Shown here piece by piece: positions 20,268 to 27,987 of a stretch of 64,000 nucleotides of DNA. This stretch comes from Andeanibacterium sp036384795 (GTDB lineage: Bacteria; Pseudomonadota; Alphaproteobacteria; Sphingomonadales; Sphingomonadaceae): contig DASVLP010000075.1 in NCBI GenBank assembly GCA_036384795.1, positions 7,476 to 71,475 of the forward strand, written 5' to 3'. The position numbers were made by a program, and so were the translations under genes. The notes beneath the pieces are model-generated. The model made no database searches and was not told where the DNA came from. It saw only the letters and a list, made by a program, of their open reading frames with translations. Within the stretch, counting starts at the first letter, position 1; the number at the start of each line of letters is the position of its first letter.

Positions 20268-20822
20268 CTAGCTGAGGCCGTCGATCGCCGCCCAACGCTG
20301 CCATTGGAGCGCATTAGCGCGGCGCCGGTTCATCCCGCCGAGCGCAATCACCGGGGCCTTTGAATAGCGGGCGAGCAGCCGGAAGCGCACCGGGCCGAGC
20401 GGTTTGGCGTCCAGGTGCGAGCGGGTCGGGAAGACCGGCGAGAGCAGCACCGCGTCGGCGCCCGCACGGTTCGCCGCGCCGATCTCGCGCAAGTTGTGCA
20501 CGGCGGCGAGGAATAGCCGTCGTCCCGGGCTTGACCCGGGACCGCTGGCCGCTGGGTACGACCTGGAGGCTAGCGATCCCGGTGCGCGCCGGGATGACGG
20601 CGGGCCGTACCCGTCGCCCGCAACCACGAGCGTGTGGCCGCGCGCCCTGGCGATGCGCGCCAACTGCTCGAAGCGAGCGATCCGCTCCGCCGGCGCCAGA
20701 TGATAGTGCCGGTAGATGAACCCCGAACCGCGCGGGAGCCTTCGCAATGCGCGCTCCAGCGCCGCATCGTTGCGCGCGTCGGAGATCAGCCACAAATCGG
20801 GCAAGGTCTGGCGCGCGCGCAT
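20268..20822 (-). CDS. Thiamine-phosphate synthase-like protein (ThiE/TenI fold) with in-frame repeat insertion
   Basis: 184-aa TIM-barrel protein of the thiamine monophosphate synthase/TenI family. Family features are LPDLWLISDARND at the N-terminus, AGADAVLLSPVFPTRSH (phosphate and pyrimidine site) and KAPVIALGGMNRR. Between GDGYG and the following strand are about 30 residues (PSSRRAPGSLASRSYPAASG...) encoded by a palindromic repeat (20518-20612) that is otherwise intergenic. The reading frame is kept, with no stop. Whether the enzyme tolerates the loop is unknown. It starts 20 bp from the divergent yggS gene. Confidence 0.75.
   Translation of the reverse strand: MRARQTLPDLWLISDARNDAALERALRRLPRGSGFIYRHYHLAPAERIARFEQLARIARARGHTLVVAGDGYGPPSSRRAPGSLASRSYPAASGPGSSPGRRLFLAAVHNLREIGAANRAGADAVLLSPVFPTRSHLDAKPLGPVRFRLLARYSKAPVIALGGMNRRRANALQWQRWAAIDGLS
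20518..20612. repeat. Palindromic repeat, copy 3, inside the thiE-like coding sequence
   Basis: Contains CGTCGTCCCGGGCTTGACCC and on to CGGGACCGCTGG (20518-20548), the reverse complement of the block at 17291-17321, followed by a GATCCCGG...CCGGGATGACGG half. It lies wholly within the coding sequence on the minus strand and is read through in frame. Confidence 0.85.
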
Positions 20823-20844
20823 CGGGACGCTATAGCGCCGCGTG

Positions 20845-21507
20845 ATGGAAAGCGCAGCATCCCGGCTCGAAGCGGTCAATTCGCGCATCGCGCGTGCGGC
20901 GAACATCGCGGCCCGCAAGGCGGAGGACGTGACGCTGATCGCGGTCAGCAAGACTCACCCGGCCGAACATATCGCGCCGCTGATCGAGGCGGGCCAGCGC
21001 GCGTTCGGCGAGAACCGGGTGCAGGAAGCGCAGGCCAAGTGGCCGGAGCTGAAGCGGCGCCATCCCGGCATCGAACTGCACCTTGTCGGCCAGCTCCAGT
21101 CGAACAAGGCCGACGAGGCGGTCGCGTTGTTCGACTGCATCCATTCGCTCGACCGGCCATCGCTGGCCGGCGCACTGGCGAAGGCGATGGACAAAGCCGC
21201 CCGCCGGGTGCCGTGCTTCGTCCAGGTCAACATCGGCGCCGAGGAGCAGAAAGGCGGCTGCGCGATTCCCGAGCTGCCCGCGCTGCTTGGCCAGGCGCGC
21301 GCGGCGGAGCTGCCGGTGACCGGCCTGATGTGCGTCCCGCCGGCCGAGATCGAGGCGGCGCCGTTCTTCGCCCTGCTCGCCAAGCTCGCCGCCGACAACG
21401 GCCTCGCCCAGCTCAGCATGGGCATGAGCGGCGACTTCGAAACCGCGGTGATGCTCGGCGCGACGCATGCGCGGGTCGGCACCGCGCTGTTCGGCGGGCG
21501 AAGTTAG
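20845..21507 (+). CDS. yggS: YggS-family pyridoxal-phosphate homeostasis protein
   Basis: PLP-binding TIM-barrel protein that helps balance vitamin B6 vitamers and amino/keto acids, about 220 aa. The PLP lysine lies in LIAVSKTHPAEHI. FGENRVQEA, LHLVGQLQSNK and LSMGMSGDFETAVMLGATHARVGTALFG are family signatures. ATG 20845 is taken; a GTG one codon earlier is possible. Confidence 0.93.
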   Translation: MESAASRLEAVNSRIARAANIAARKAEDVTLIAVSKTHPAEHIAPLIEAGQRAFGENRVQEAQAKWPELKRRHPGIELHLVGQLQSNKADEAVALFDCIHSLDRPSLAGALAKAMDKAARRVPCFVQVNIGAEEQKGGCAIPELPALLGQARAAELPVTGLMCVPPAEIEAAPFFALLAKLAADNGLAQLSMGMSGDFETAVMLGATHARVGTALFGGRS

Positions 21508-21603
21508 GTTTTTGCGTGCCGTCGGCCGTCCGCGGGCGGCGCGCGAAAGGGTCTTGCGGAACCGCCCGCACGGCGGTTCATTCGGATCTAAAGGAGTCCA
21601 TCC

Positions 21604-22161
21604 ATGAGCAAGATCGCGGTCATCGTCGGAAGCTTGCGGGCCGAATCGTTCAATCGCCGGCTGGCGCACGCGCTGGTTCGCCTGCCCGCCGCCGCCGGGC
21701 ACCGCTTCCACTTTCCCGAGATCGGCGACCTACCGCCTTACAACCAGGACGACGATGCGCATCCGCCCGAAGCCGCGAGGCGGCTGAAGCGCGAAATCCG
21801 CGCGGCCGACGGGGTGATGTTCGTCAGCCCCGAATACAACCGCTCGATCCCCGGGGTGCTCAAGAACGCAATCGACCACGCCTCGCGGCCCTACGGCGAC
21901 AGCGCCTGGGCGGAAAAGCCTGCCGGCGTGATCGGCGTGTCGGGCGGGGCGATCGGCACCGCGATGGCCCAGCAGCACTTGCGCAACGTGCTCGCCTACC
22001 TCGACATGCCGACGCTCGCCCAGCCCGAGGCGTTCATCCGCTGGACCGACGATCTCATCACCGACGACGGCGAAGTGGGCGAGCACAGCCGCGACTTCCT
22101 CAACGATTGGATGGGCAAGTTCCTCAAGCTGGTCGAGGTTCATTCGGGCGCGCATCCCTAG
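21604..22161 (+). CDS. NADPH-dependent FMN reductase family protein
   Basis: Flavodoxin-like NAD(P)H:FMN or quinone reductase, 185 aa. The FMN phosphate loop is VGSLRAESFNRRL and the flavin-contacting loop is SPEYNRSIPGVLKNAIDHAS, as in ArsH/ChrR-type reductases. A clean AAAGGAG lies 9 nt before ATG. The exact electron acceptor is not determined. Confidence 0.88.
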   Translation: MSKIAVIVGSLRAESFNRRLAHALVRLPAAAGHRFHFPEIGDLPPYNQDDDAHPPEAARRLKREIRAADGVMFVSPEYNRSIPGVLKNAIDHASRPYGDSAWAEKPAGVIGVSGGAIGTAMAQQHLRNVLAYLDMPTLAQPEAFIRWTDDLITDDGEVGEHSRDFLNDWMGKFLKLVEVHSGAHP

Positions 22162-22170
22162 GGGCCGGCG

Positions 22171-22716
22171 ATGCCGCGCAAGCTCAAGGTGTTCCGCACC
22201 CCGATCGGCTTCTACGACGCCTATGTCGCGGCGCCGAGCCGCAAGGCGGCGCTCGCCGCGTGGGGCAGCGCGCACGACCTGTTCGCGCGCGGCGTCGCCG
22301 AAGAGGTCACCGACCCCGAGTTCACCAGGCAGCCGCTCGCGAACCCGGGGCAAGTGATCCGCCTGTCGCGCGGCAGCGCGGCGGAGCAGATCGCGGCGCT
22401 GGGCAAGACGGCTGGCCCCAGGCGCCGCAAGTCGGCCAAGGCGCCGGAGGCCGCCGCACCTTCGCCGCGCGCCAGGCGTGCCAAGCCGAAGCCGCGACCC
22501 GATCGCGCCCCAGTCGACCGCGCCGAGGCGGAGCTCGCCCAAGCCGACGCCCGCCAGCGCGAGGAGCTCGCCGCGTTCGACAAGCGCCAGGCCGCGCTCG
22601 ACAAGGAGCGCGGGCGGCTGGAGAAGCAGCACGCCGGCGAAATCGCGAAGCTCGAGCGCGCGGCCGAAAAGGCGCGCGAGCGCTACGACCGCGCGATGCG
22701 CGCGTGGCAGGGGTGA
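22171..22716 (+). CDS. Basic coiled-coil protein, function unknown
   Basis: 181 aa. The N-terminal ~80 residues look globular (KLKVFRTPIGFYDAYVAAPS). A lysine/alanine/proline-rich linker follows, then a charged helix of about 75 residues (AELAQADARQREELAAFDK) likely to form a coiled coil. It starts 9 bp after the FMN reductase stop, so is probably co-transcribed. Not assigned to a family. Confidence 0.6.
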   Translation: MPRKLKVFRTPIGFYDAYVAAPSRKAALAAWGSAHDLFARGVAEEVTDPEFTRQPLANPGQVIRLSRGSAAEQIAALGKTAGPRRRKSAKAPEAAAPSPRARRAKPKPRPDRAPVDRAEAELAQADARQREELAAFDKRQAALDKERGRLEKQHAGEIAKLERAAEKARERYDRAMRAWQG

Positions 22717-22730
22717 CTGGGCGACGCGCC

Positions 22731-23435
22731 CTATACCAGCGAGAATTCGGTCAGCGTCCGGCGGTTGAGCACCCGGTCGACCCGCGCTCCGTCCCAATGC
22801 ATCTGATAGTGGTCGGTCTGGTGCGGGATGCCCACCGCGTCCGGCCAGAACGCGCCCACGCACAGCCCGCCAGGGCTGCGGACCGAGCGGTAGTGAACCC
22901 CGTTCGCGCCTTTGCGCCGCAATTCGGCGGCGAGCGCCTGGGGCGTTTCCCAATCGTCGGGATCGTGGCAGTCGGCCCGGCCGCGCAAATCGGCGAAGAC
23001 GTTGTCGATCCGCCCGACCAGCATGCGGAATTGCGAATGCCACCCGGGCCTCTCTCCGGTCGTCCGCATGAAGCGCGCCTGGTGCCAGGCGGCCTCGCGC
23101 AACGCGACTTCCTCACTGTCGCCGGCGCTGTAGACGCCGTAGCCGCCGGCGGTGAAGCGCCCCGGGCGGTCGGGGCTGACGTGGGTGAACGAGGCCATCA
23201 CGTAGCTTGCCCCGGGGCCGGCCACGCGCCGCTCGGGCGGCACCAGGTCGAGCCGGCCCATCGCTTCGACCAGCCGCGGGTTGGTCTTCGCTTCGGCCGA
23301 GACCAGCGCGTCCCAATCGCGCGGATCGGCGATGTCCTCGAACAAGTCGATCGGCGGATGGATCGAGCGGATCAGGCGGTATGCGCGATCCCAGCGGACA
23401 TGGACTTCGGGCCATTCGGCCGCGGCATCGCTCAC
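22731..23435 (-). CDS. RES-domain toxin (NAD+-degrading type)
   Basis: 234 aa. RES-domain toxins of RES/Xre modules degrade NAD+. The conserved features visible are an Arg in YRLIRSIHPP, the PGRFTAGGYGVYSA block (family R..G..Y) and EVALREAAWHQARF (conserved Glu). The C-terminal part includes LRRKGANGVHYRSVRSPGGLC. The GTG start overlaps the antitoxin stop (GTGA), the usual antitoxin-first order. Confidence 0.85.
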   Translation of the reverse strand: MSDAAAEWPEVHVRWDRAYRLIRSIHPPIDLFEDIADPRDWDALVSAEAKTNPRLVEAMGRLDLVPPERRVAGPGASYVMASFTHVSPDRPGRFTAGGYGVYSAGDSEEVALREAAWHQARFMRTTGERPGWHSQFRMLVGRIDNVFADLRGRADCHDPDDWETPQALAAELRRKGANGVHYRSVRSPGGLCVGAFWPDAVGIPHQTDHYQMHWDGARVDRVLNRRTLTEFSLV

Positions 23436-23842
23436 CAGCCGCCGCGCTCCGCATCGAGATACGCGCGGATCCGCGCGAGCGCGAAGATCGAGCCTTCAAG
23501 CAGCACGTCGAGCGGGCGCTTGCCGCCGAACACGGCGTTCGCCTGCTTCACCCATGCGTAAGCGCGCTCTGGCTCGGCGTAGAGATAGCGCAGCGCCTTG
23601 TGGATGCCGAGCAGCAGCGAGAGCCGGGTGGCGAGATCGCGGTCGATCCGGCCGATCTCACCCTTCTTCCACCGAGCATAAGTCCGCGCCGACAAGCCGC
23701 CCAGGACCTGGCAGGCCTCCTCATCGGTCAGCCGCCAGCGGCCGAACAGGTTGAGCACCGCGCGCGCGGCGGCTTCGGCCTCCGCCGGCGTGATCGCGGG
23801 ATCGTCAGGCCGTGCCTGGGTGCGGGGAAGTTCGAGCAGCAT
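23432..23842 (-). CDS. Xre/MbcA/ParS-type antitoxin of the RES module
   Basis: 136 aa. The helix-turn-helix-like domain contains DEEACQVLGGLSARTYARWKK, and the C-terminal toxin-binding (DUF2384-type) part contains AYAWVKQANAVFGGKRPLD, close to the family motif W...PN..FGG..P. It neutralises the adjacent RES toxin and normally represses its own promoter; a palindrome lies 34 bp upstream. Start ATG 23842. Confidence 0.87.
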   Translation of the reverse strand: MLLELPRTQARPDDPAITPAEAEAAARAVLNLFGRWRLTDEEACQVLGGLSARTYARWKKGEIGRIDRDLATRLSLLLGIHKALRYLYAEPERAYAWVKQANAVFGGKRPLDVLLEGSIFALARIRAYLDAERGGW

Positions 23843-23875
23843 ATCTTTTCCGTCTGGCAATACATAGACAATTAT

Positions 23876-23889
23876 TTGCCAATTGGCAA
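23876..23889. promoter_or_regulatory. Probable operator of the RES/Xre module
   Basis: Perfect 14-bp palindrome TTGCCAATTGGCAA, centred about 40 bp upstream of the antitoxin ATG. An extra half-site CTGGCAA lies nearer the gene. Placement and symmetry fit autorepression by the antitoxin; it is not a demonstrated site. Confidence 0.65.
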
Positions 23890-23950
23890 GTTTGCGCTGC
23901 AGCGTATTTGCGCTAGGGCGGAGGATGTTCCGCCACACCAAGGAGCATCC

Positions 23951-24469
23951 ATGCGTTCACCTGCGATCCTCGCCGCTGCCGCCGCCCTCGCGCTGGTTGC
24001 TGCGCCGGCTGCCGCGCCCGCCGCCGTCCGTGCGCCGCATGTTTCCGCTGCGACGCTCGACCAGCTCCATCAGCCCCTGCCGCTGCCGTACGACGAGAAG
24101 GCCGACGCGAACCGCCAGGTGGCCGCGGCCAAGGCGCGCGCCAAAGCCAGGCACAAGCTGCTGCTGGTCGATCTCGGCGGCAACTGGTGCCCCGATTGCC
24201 GGGTGCTGGCGGGCGTGATGGCGCTGCCCGAAGTGCGCGCATTCGTCGCCGCGCATTACGAAGTGGTGATGGTCGACGTCGGCAAGTTCGACCGCAACGG
24301 GCAGGTCGCCGCGCACTGGGGCGTGATGCAATTGAAGGGCGTGCCCGCGGTGCTGGTCGTGGACCCGAAGACCGACCGGCTGGTCAACCGCGACCGGCTG
24401 TTCGCGCTCGCCGACGCGCGCACGATGACCCCGCAGGCGCTCGCCGACTGGCTGGCGCAGTGGGTGTGA
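23951..24469 (+). CDS. Exported thioredoxin-fold protein
   Basis: 172 aa. The signal peptide is ILAAAAALALVAAPAAAPA. The thioredoxin-like fold follows with the redox pair in GNWCPDCRVL and the cis-Pro region in LKGVPAVLVVDP. Likely a periplasmic thiol-disulfide or reductase protein. AAGGAG sits 5 nt before the ATG. The start lies just beyond the RES/Xre operator, so the two promoters are divergent and close. Confidence 0.85.
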   Translation: MRSPAILAAAAALALVAAPAAAPAAVRAPHVSAATLDQLHQPLPLPYDEKADANRQVAAAKARAKARHKLLLVDLGGNWCPDCRVLAGVMALPEVRAFVAAHYEVVMVDVGKFDRNGQVAAHWGVMQLKGVPAVLVVDPKTDRLVNRDRLFALADARTMTPQALADWLAQWV

Positions 24470-24475
24470 GGATGG

Positions 24476-25456
24476 TCAGCTCGCGCGCCCGGCTTTCCAT
24501 TCGTTCCAGTAGCGCCGCAACTCCTGCGGGATCGAGGCCTCAAACTCGGCGTCGAGCGGATATTGCGGCATCGCCTCGGCGACTGCGTCGAGCACCGCGT
24601 TCCCCTGTTGCAAATCCTTGCCGCGCTTGAGCGGATTGCGCTTGGCCTGGTTGCCGAGCCACAGCTTGTGCAATGCGAACCAGCGCGGGTCGGGCACTAC
24701 CAGCCGCGCGGCGGTGGCGTCGCGGCAGGGCACCACCTGGTCGACCGGCTTGCCGAGCAGCAGCCATTCCTGCTCGGGCAGAGGGATCGGGTAGGGCTTC
24801 TCGCGTGGCCCGAGGGTCGCGGCGCGCGAAGGCGCGACCAGCAGCTCGACTTCGTAGGCGTCGCGATTGCGCGCCTGGAATTCGCGCTCGGTGTTGACGG
24901 TGAAGGTCGGATCGACCGCCTTCAGTGTTTCCCATATCGGCGCATTGTCCGGCCGCGTTGCGCCGGCCCAGGCGAGGTCGAAATCGACGGTTTCGTCGGG
25001 CAAGTCGAACCGCGCTGCCGCCTCTTGCTGATAGGCCAGCAGGCAATTCGTGCCGACCACCAGCAACTGCCCGTCGAGCAGCCCGCGAAGATCAGCCTCG
25101 CGCAGGATCGGACCTGGTGTGCTGACGAGCTGCGGCACCCTTACCGCGCGCGCGATCCGGCCGCTTTCTTCCACCCGCTCGCGAGTCCGCCCGATCCGGT
25201 CCTTTAGCGCGGCCTTCTCGGCGCGATAGGTTTCGAACCGCTCCGCCGCCGCATCGTCCCACCGGCCGAGCGAGCGCCCGTTCCCCGACCGGTCCGCGAT
25301 TTCGTAAAGGTATTCGCGGCCGTCCACGGTCTTGCGGCGCAGATCGTAGGGCAGCGCGCGCGCGGCGCGCTCGGCGTCGCGCCAGGTTTCGTAATGCTGG
25401 CGCAAGTTGATGAGCGCGCGCGCCTGTTCGTCGGCAAAAGGGGCCAGCGTGACCAT
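24476..25456 (-). CDS. GSU2403-type nucleotidyltransferase-fold protein
   Basis: About 326 aa. The N-terminal ~120 residues are helical and charged (NLRQHYETWRDAERAARAL). The C-terminal part has a nucleotidyltransferase-like fold: VVGTNCLLAYQQEA (motif around the G-T/S loop), DFDLAWAG (D-x-D) and EVELLVAPS. The family's biological role is unknown. ATG 25456 is chosen over 25486 because an inverted repeat covers the region between and upstream. It converges on the thioredoxin gene. Confidence 0.7.
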   Translation of the reverse strand: MVTLAPFADEQARALINLRQHYETWRDAERAARALPYDLRRKTVDGREYLYEIADRSGNGRSLGRWDDAAAERFETYRAEKAALKDRIGRTRERVEESGRIARAVRVPQLVSTPGPILREADLRGLLDGQLLVVGTNCLLAYQQEAAARFDLPDETVDFDLAWAGATRPDNAPIWETLKAVDPTFTVNTEREFQARNRDAYEVELLVAPSRAATLGPREKPYPIPLPEQEWLLLGKPVDQVVPCRDATAARLVVPDPRWFALHKLWLGNQAKRNPLKRGKDLQQGNAVLDAVAEAMPQYPLDAEFEASIPQELRRYWNEWKAGRAS

Positions 25457-25462
25457 GGTCGA

Positions 25463-25504
25463 TTTATCCCACAAAACGCCGCACATGGCAAAATGTGGGA
25501 TAAA
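25463..25504. promoter_or_regulatory. Inverted repeat upstream of the nucleotidyltransferase gene
   Basis: Perfect 11-bp arms TTTATCCCACA (25463-25473) and TGTGGGATAAA (25494-25504) separated by 20 bp, so arm centres are about three helical turns apart. It starts 7 bp upstream of the proposed ATG. It is probably an operator for a dimeric or tetrameric repressor; the regulator is unknown. Confidence 0.6.
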
Positions 25505-25522
25505 CCATTTGATCCGAAATGG

Positions 25523-26722
25523 TTAGATAATCCCCACAGCCTTCCCGGCGCGCTCGAACATGCCGAGGATCGCCTGGACCTGTTCGGCCGAGTGCTCGGC
25601 GCAGAGCGAGCATCTGAGGAGCGTCATACCCGCGGGGGTCGCCGGCGGTCGGGCGAGGTTCACGTAGAGCCCTTCGTGCAGCAGCGCTTCCCACATCGCC
25701 GCGCCGCGTTCCAGGTCGGGCATGATCACCGCGATGATCGCGCTCTGGGGCTCCTTGGTGCCGAGCTGGAAGCCCATCCCGGTCAACCCCCTGTGCAGCA
25801 CCCGCGAATTCTCCCACAAGTGCGCGCGCTTGTTCCCCGCGTGCATCAGCTTGCGGATGCTGGTCGCGGCGGTCGCGACCACGCTCGGCGGCAGGCTGGC
25901 GGTGAACACGTACGGCCGGCAGACCAGCCGCAGCACCTCGAACTTCGGGTGGTTGGAGACGCAGAACCCGCCCACCGTGCCGACGCTCTTCGAGAACGTG
26001 CCGATCACGAAGTCGACCTGGTCGAGCACGCCCTGCTCTTCGGCCACGCCGCGCCCGTTCGGCCCGATGAAGCCCATCGAGTGCGCCTCGTCGACCAGCA
26101 CCATTGCGCCGTTGACCTTGGCGACGCCGATCATCTCCTTCAGCGGCGCGATGTCGCCGAGCATCGAGTAGACGCCTTCGAGCACCACCAATTTGCCCGC
26201 GCCTTCGGGCACGCGCTTCAGGCGCTTTTCCATCGCCTCGATGTCGTTGTGCTTGAACGGCACGACTTGCGCGTTGCCGAGCGAGCAGCCGTCCCAGATC
26301 GACGCATGGCTGTCGATGTCGAGGATGATGTAATCGTCCTTGCCGGCGATCGTCGAAATGATCCCGAGGTTCGCCTGGTAGCCGGTGGAGAACACCATCG
26401 CGTGCTCCATCGCGTAGAATTCTCGCAAAGCCTGCTCGACCTCGCGGTGGCCCCGGTAGGTGCCGTTGAGCACCCGGCTGCCGGTGGTGCCCGAGCCGAA
26501 ATTGTCGAGCGCGTCCTTGCCCGCCGCGATCACGTCGGGGTCGAAGGTCATGCCCATGTAGTTGTAGGTGCCGAGCAGGATCGTGTCGCGCCCGTTGCAG
26601 ATCGCACGGGTCGGCGAGAGCACCTTTTCCATCACCAGGTTGAACGGGTCCTCGAACCCGCCGGCCAGCAGCGCCTCGCGCTGGCGGATGATGTCGTCGT
26701 ACTTGGAAAACAGGTCGGTCAT
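25523..26722 (-). CDS. spt: Serine palmitoyltransferase
   Basis: First enzyme of sphingolipid synthesis, condensing serine with an acyl thioester to 3-ketosphinganine. It is a PLP enzyme of the alpha-oxoamine synthase family, 399 aa, soluble as in Sphingomonas. The glycine-rich entry NFGSGTTGSRVLNGTYRGH, VLVDEAHSMGFIG (PLP Asp and His) and the PLP lysine in IGTFSKSVGTVGGF are present. Other oxoamine synthases (KBL, ALAS, BioF) are alternatives, but the YNYMGMTFDPDV N-terminus and neighbouring acyl carrier protein favour SPT. GAGGG precedes the ATG. Confidence 0.88.
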   Translation of the reverse strand: MTDLFSKYDDIIRQREALLAGGFEDPFNLVMEKVLSPTRAICNGRDTILLGTYNYMGMTFDPDVIAAGKDALDNFGSGTTGSRVLNGTYRGHREVEQALREFYAMEHAMVFSTGYQANLGIISTIAGKDDYIILDIDSHASIWDGCSLGNAQVVPFKHNDIEAMEKRLKRVPEGAGKLVVLEGVYSMLGDIAPLKEMIGVAKVNGAMVLVDEAHSMGFIGPNGRGVAEEQGVLDQVDFVIGTFSKSVGTVGGFCVSNHPKFEVLRLVCRPYVFTASLPPSVVATAATSIRKLMHAGNKRAHLWENSRVLHRGLTGMGFQLGTKEPQSAIIAVIMPDLERGAAMWEALLHEGLYVNLARPPATPAGMTLLRCSLCAEHSAEQVQAILGMFERAGKAVGII

Positions 26723-26767
26723 CTGCCCTCTAATCCCGTGGCATTGGCGTCGCTTGCTGGTCTACCG

Positions 26768-26895
26768 ATCCTCCCCTGCAAGGGGAGATGGCAGCCACAT
26801 AGTGGTTGACGGAGGGGTGTCGCGCTCCACGACCGGCTACACCCCTCCACCACCGGGCTGTGCCCGGCGGTCCCCCTCCCCTTACAGGGGAGGAT
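26768..26895. repeat. Large imperfect palindrome between acp and spt
   Basis: Outer arms 26768-26787 (ATCCTCCCCTGCAAGGGGAG) and 26876-26895 pair 19 of 20. Inner arms GGAGGGGTGT (26811-26820) and ACACCCCTCC (26839-26848) pair perfectly. It resembles the palindromic intergenic elements common in sphingomonad genomes. Transcribed between acp and spt it could fold and change expression of the downstream gene. Confidence 0.8.
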
Positions 26896-26943
26896 TGTCG
26901 AGTAGCCGCCGCCGTTTTTGCCTCGACGCACGGCGTTTGAAAC

Positions 26944-27183
26944 TCATGCCTGCAATTTCACCACCGCATCCACCAGCTGCCCGAAGTTCTCGATCTCGGC
27001 CTGTTGGTTCATGCTGATGATGATGTCGAACTCGTCCTCGATCGCGGCGACGAAGTCCATCACCGTCAGGCTGTCGAATTCGAGGTCGCCCGCGAAGGTG
27101 GTCGCATCGGCGATCGCGATGCCCTTCTTGTTGAACGGCTCGATCAGCCGGCGAATGGTGCTCTCGGTCTCGGCGCGGTCCAT
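26944..27183 (-). CDS. Acyl carrier protein of the sphingolipid locus
   Basis: 79-aa acyl carrier protein. The phosphopantetheine attachment Ser lies in LEFDSLTVMDFV, and the acidic helix AAIEDEFDI follows. Such a dedicated ACP accompanies spt in sphingolipid-making alphaproteobacteria and presumably presents the acyl chain to SPT. It lies 221 bp upstream of spt on the same strand, separated by the palindromic repeat, and 53 bp downstream of divK. Confidence 0.9.
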   Translation of the reverse strand: MDRAETESTIRRLIEPFNKKGIAIADATTFAGDLEFDSLTVMDFVAAIEDEFDIIISMNQQAEIENFGQLVDAVVKLQA

Positions 27184-27236
27184 GGGCTGGCTCCTAGTAA
27201 GCGATTGCGGCGCAAAAGCGGCGCGGCACCGCGAAG

Positions 27237-27638
27237 TCAAGCCGCGCCGGTCGCGGGTGCAGCTTGGGTCGCCGGTTCGAGCAGCGCGTTCACCGCGCGC
27301 ATGAACGGGCCGATCGAGACCGGCTTGGCGAGATAGCCTTCCGCGCCCGCGCCTCGGATGCGCTCCTCGTCGCCCTTGCCGGCATAGGCGGTGACCGCAA
27401 GCACCGGAATCCCGCGCAGCTCCGGATCGCGCTTCATCTGCGCGATCAGGTCGAGGCCCGAGACGTTGGGCAACTGGATGTCCATGATCGCCAGGCTCGG
27501 CACGAATTCGCGCGCCCGCGCCAGCGCCTCGAGCCCGTCGGCCACCGGGGCGACCTCGAACCCGCTCGCCTTCAGCACGTCGCAGAACAGCCTGCGGTTG
27601 AGATCGTTGTCCTCGACAACCAGGATTCTCTTTGCCAC
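27237..27638 (-). CDS. divK: Single-domain response regulator DivK
   Basis: 133-aa receiver-only protein. The motifs closely parallel Caulobacter DivK: VVEDNDLNRRLFCDVLKASG, phosphoacceptor Asp in AIMDIQLPNVSGLD, and TAYAGKGDEERIRGAG before the conserved LAKPVS. DivK couples the DivJ/PleC kinases to CtrA phosphorylation via DivL/CckA. GTG 27638 is chosen because AAAGGA lies 8 nt before it; an in-frame ATG 24 nt upstream lacks a ribosome site. It is followed by acp and spt on the same strand. Confidence 0.88.
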   Translation of the reverse strand: MAKRILVVEDNDLNRRLFCDVLKASGFEVAPVADGLEALARAREFVPSLAIMDIQLPNVSGLDLIAQMKRDPELRGIPVLAVTAYAGKGDEERIRGAGAEGYLAKPVSIGPFMRAVNALLEPATQAAPATGAA

Positions 27639-27660
27639 TGGCGAAGTCCTTTCGAGCGGC

Positions 27661-27987
27661 ATGCTCTATGAGTCTAACGGAACGCTGACAATTCTTCGCG
27701 ACCGCCAATCCCCGGCCGACCCTTCGCGAGACGCGCCTAAAGACGCGGCTGCGCTGGCGCTGTCCGCGCTCGCCTGGGTGCTGGCCGACGAAGACCGCGC
27801 GCAGCGCCTGCTGTCGCTGACCGGGCTGACGCCCGACGCATTGCGCGCCGGGCTGGGCGATCGGGCGGTGCTCGGCGCGGTGCTCGACTTCCTCGGCGCG
27901 CACGAGCCGGACCTGGTCGCGGCCGCCGCCGCACTGGGCGTCGAACCGGGCGAGCTGGTCCGCGCCGGCGAAAGGCTCGCGCGATGA
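27661..27987 (+). CDS. DUF3572 family protein
   Basis: About 108 aa; the last ~85 residues form the all-helical DUF3572 pattern (ALALSALAWVLADEDRAQRL, LTGLTPDALRAGL, VLDFLGAHEPDL). Function unknown. The start is uncertain: ATG 27661 gives a 25-residue N-terminal extension and leaves only 22 bp to the divergent divK. Its stop overlaps the HAD gene (ATGA), beginning a chain of coupled genes to 30990. Confidence 0.7.
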   Translation: MLYESNGTLTILRDRQSPADPSRDAPKDAAALALSALAWVLADEDRAQRLLSLTGLTPDALRAGLGDRAVLGAVLDFLGAHEPDLVAAAAALGVEPGELVRAGERLAR

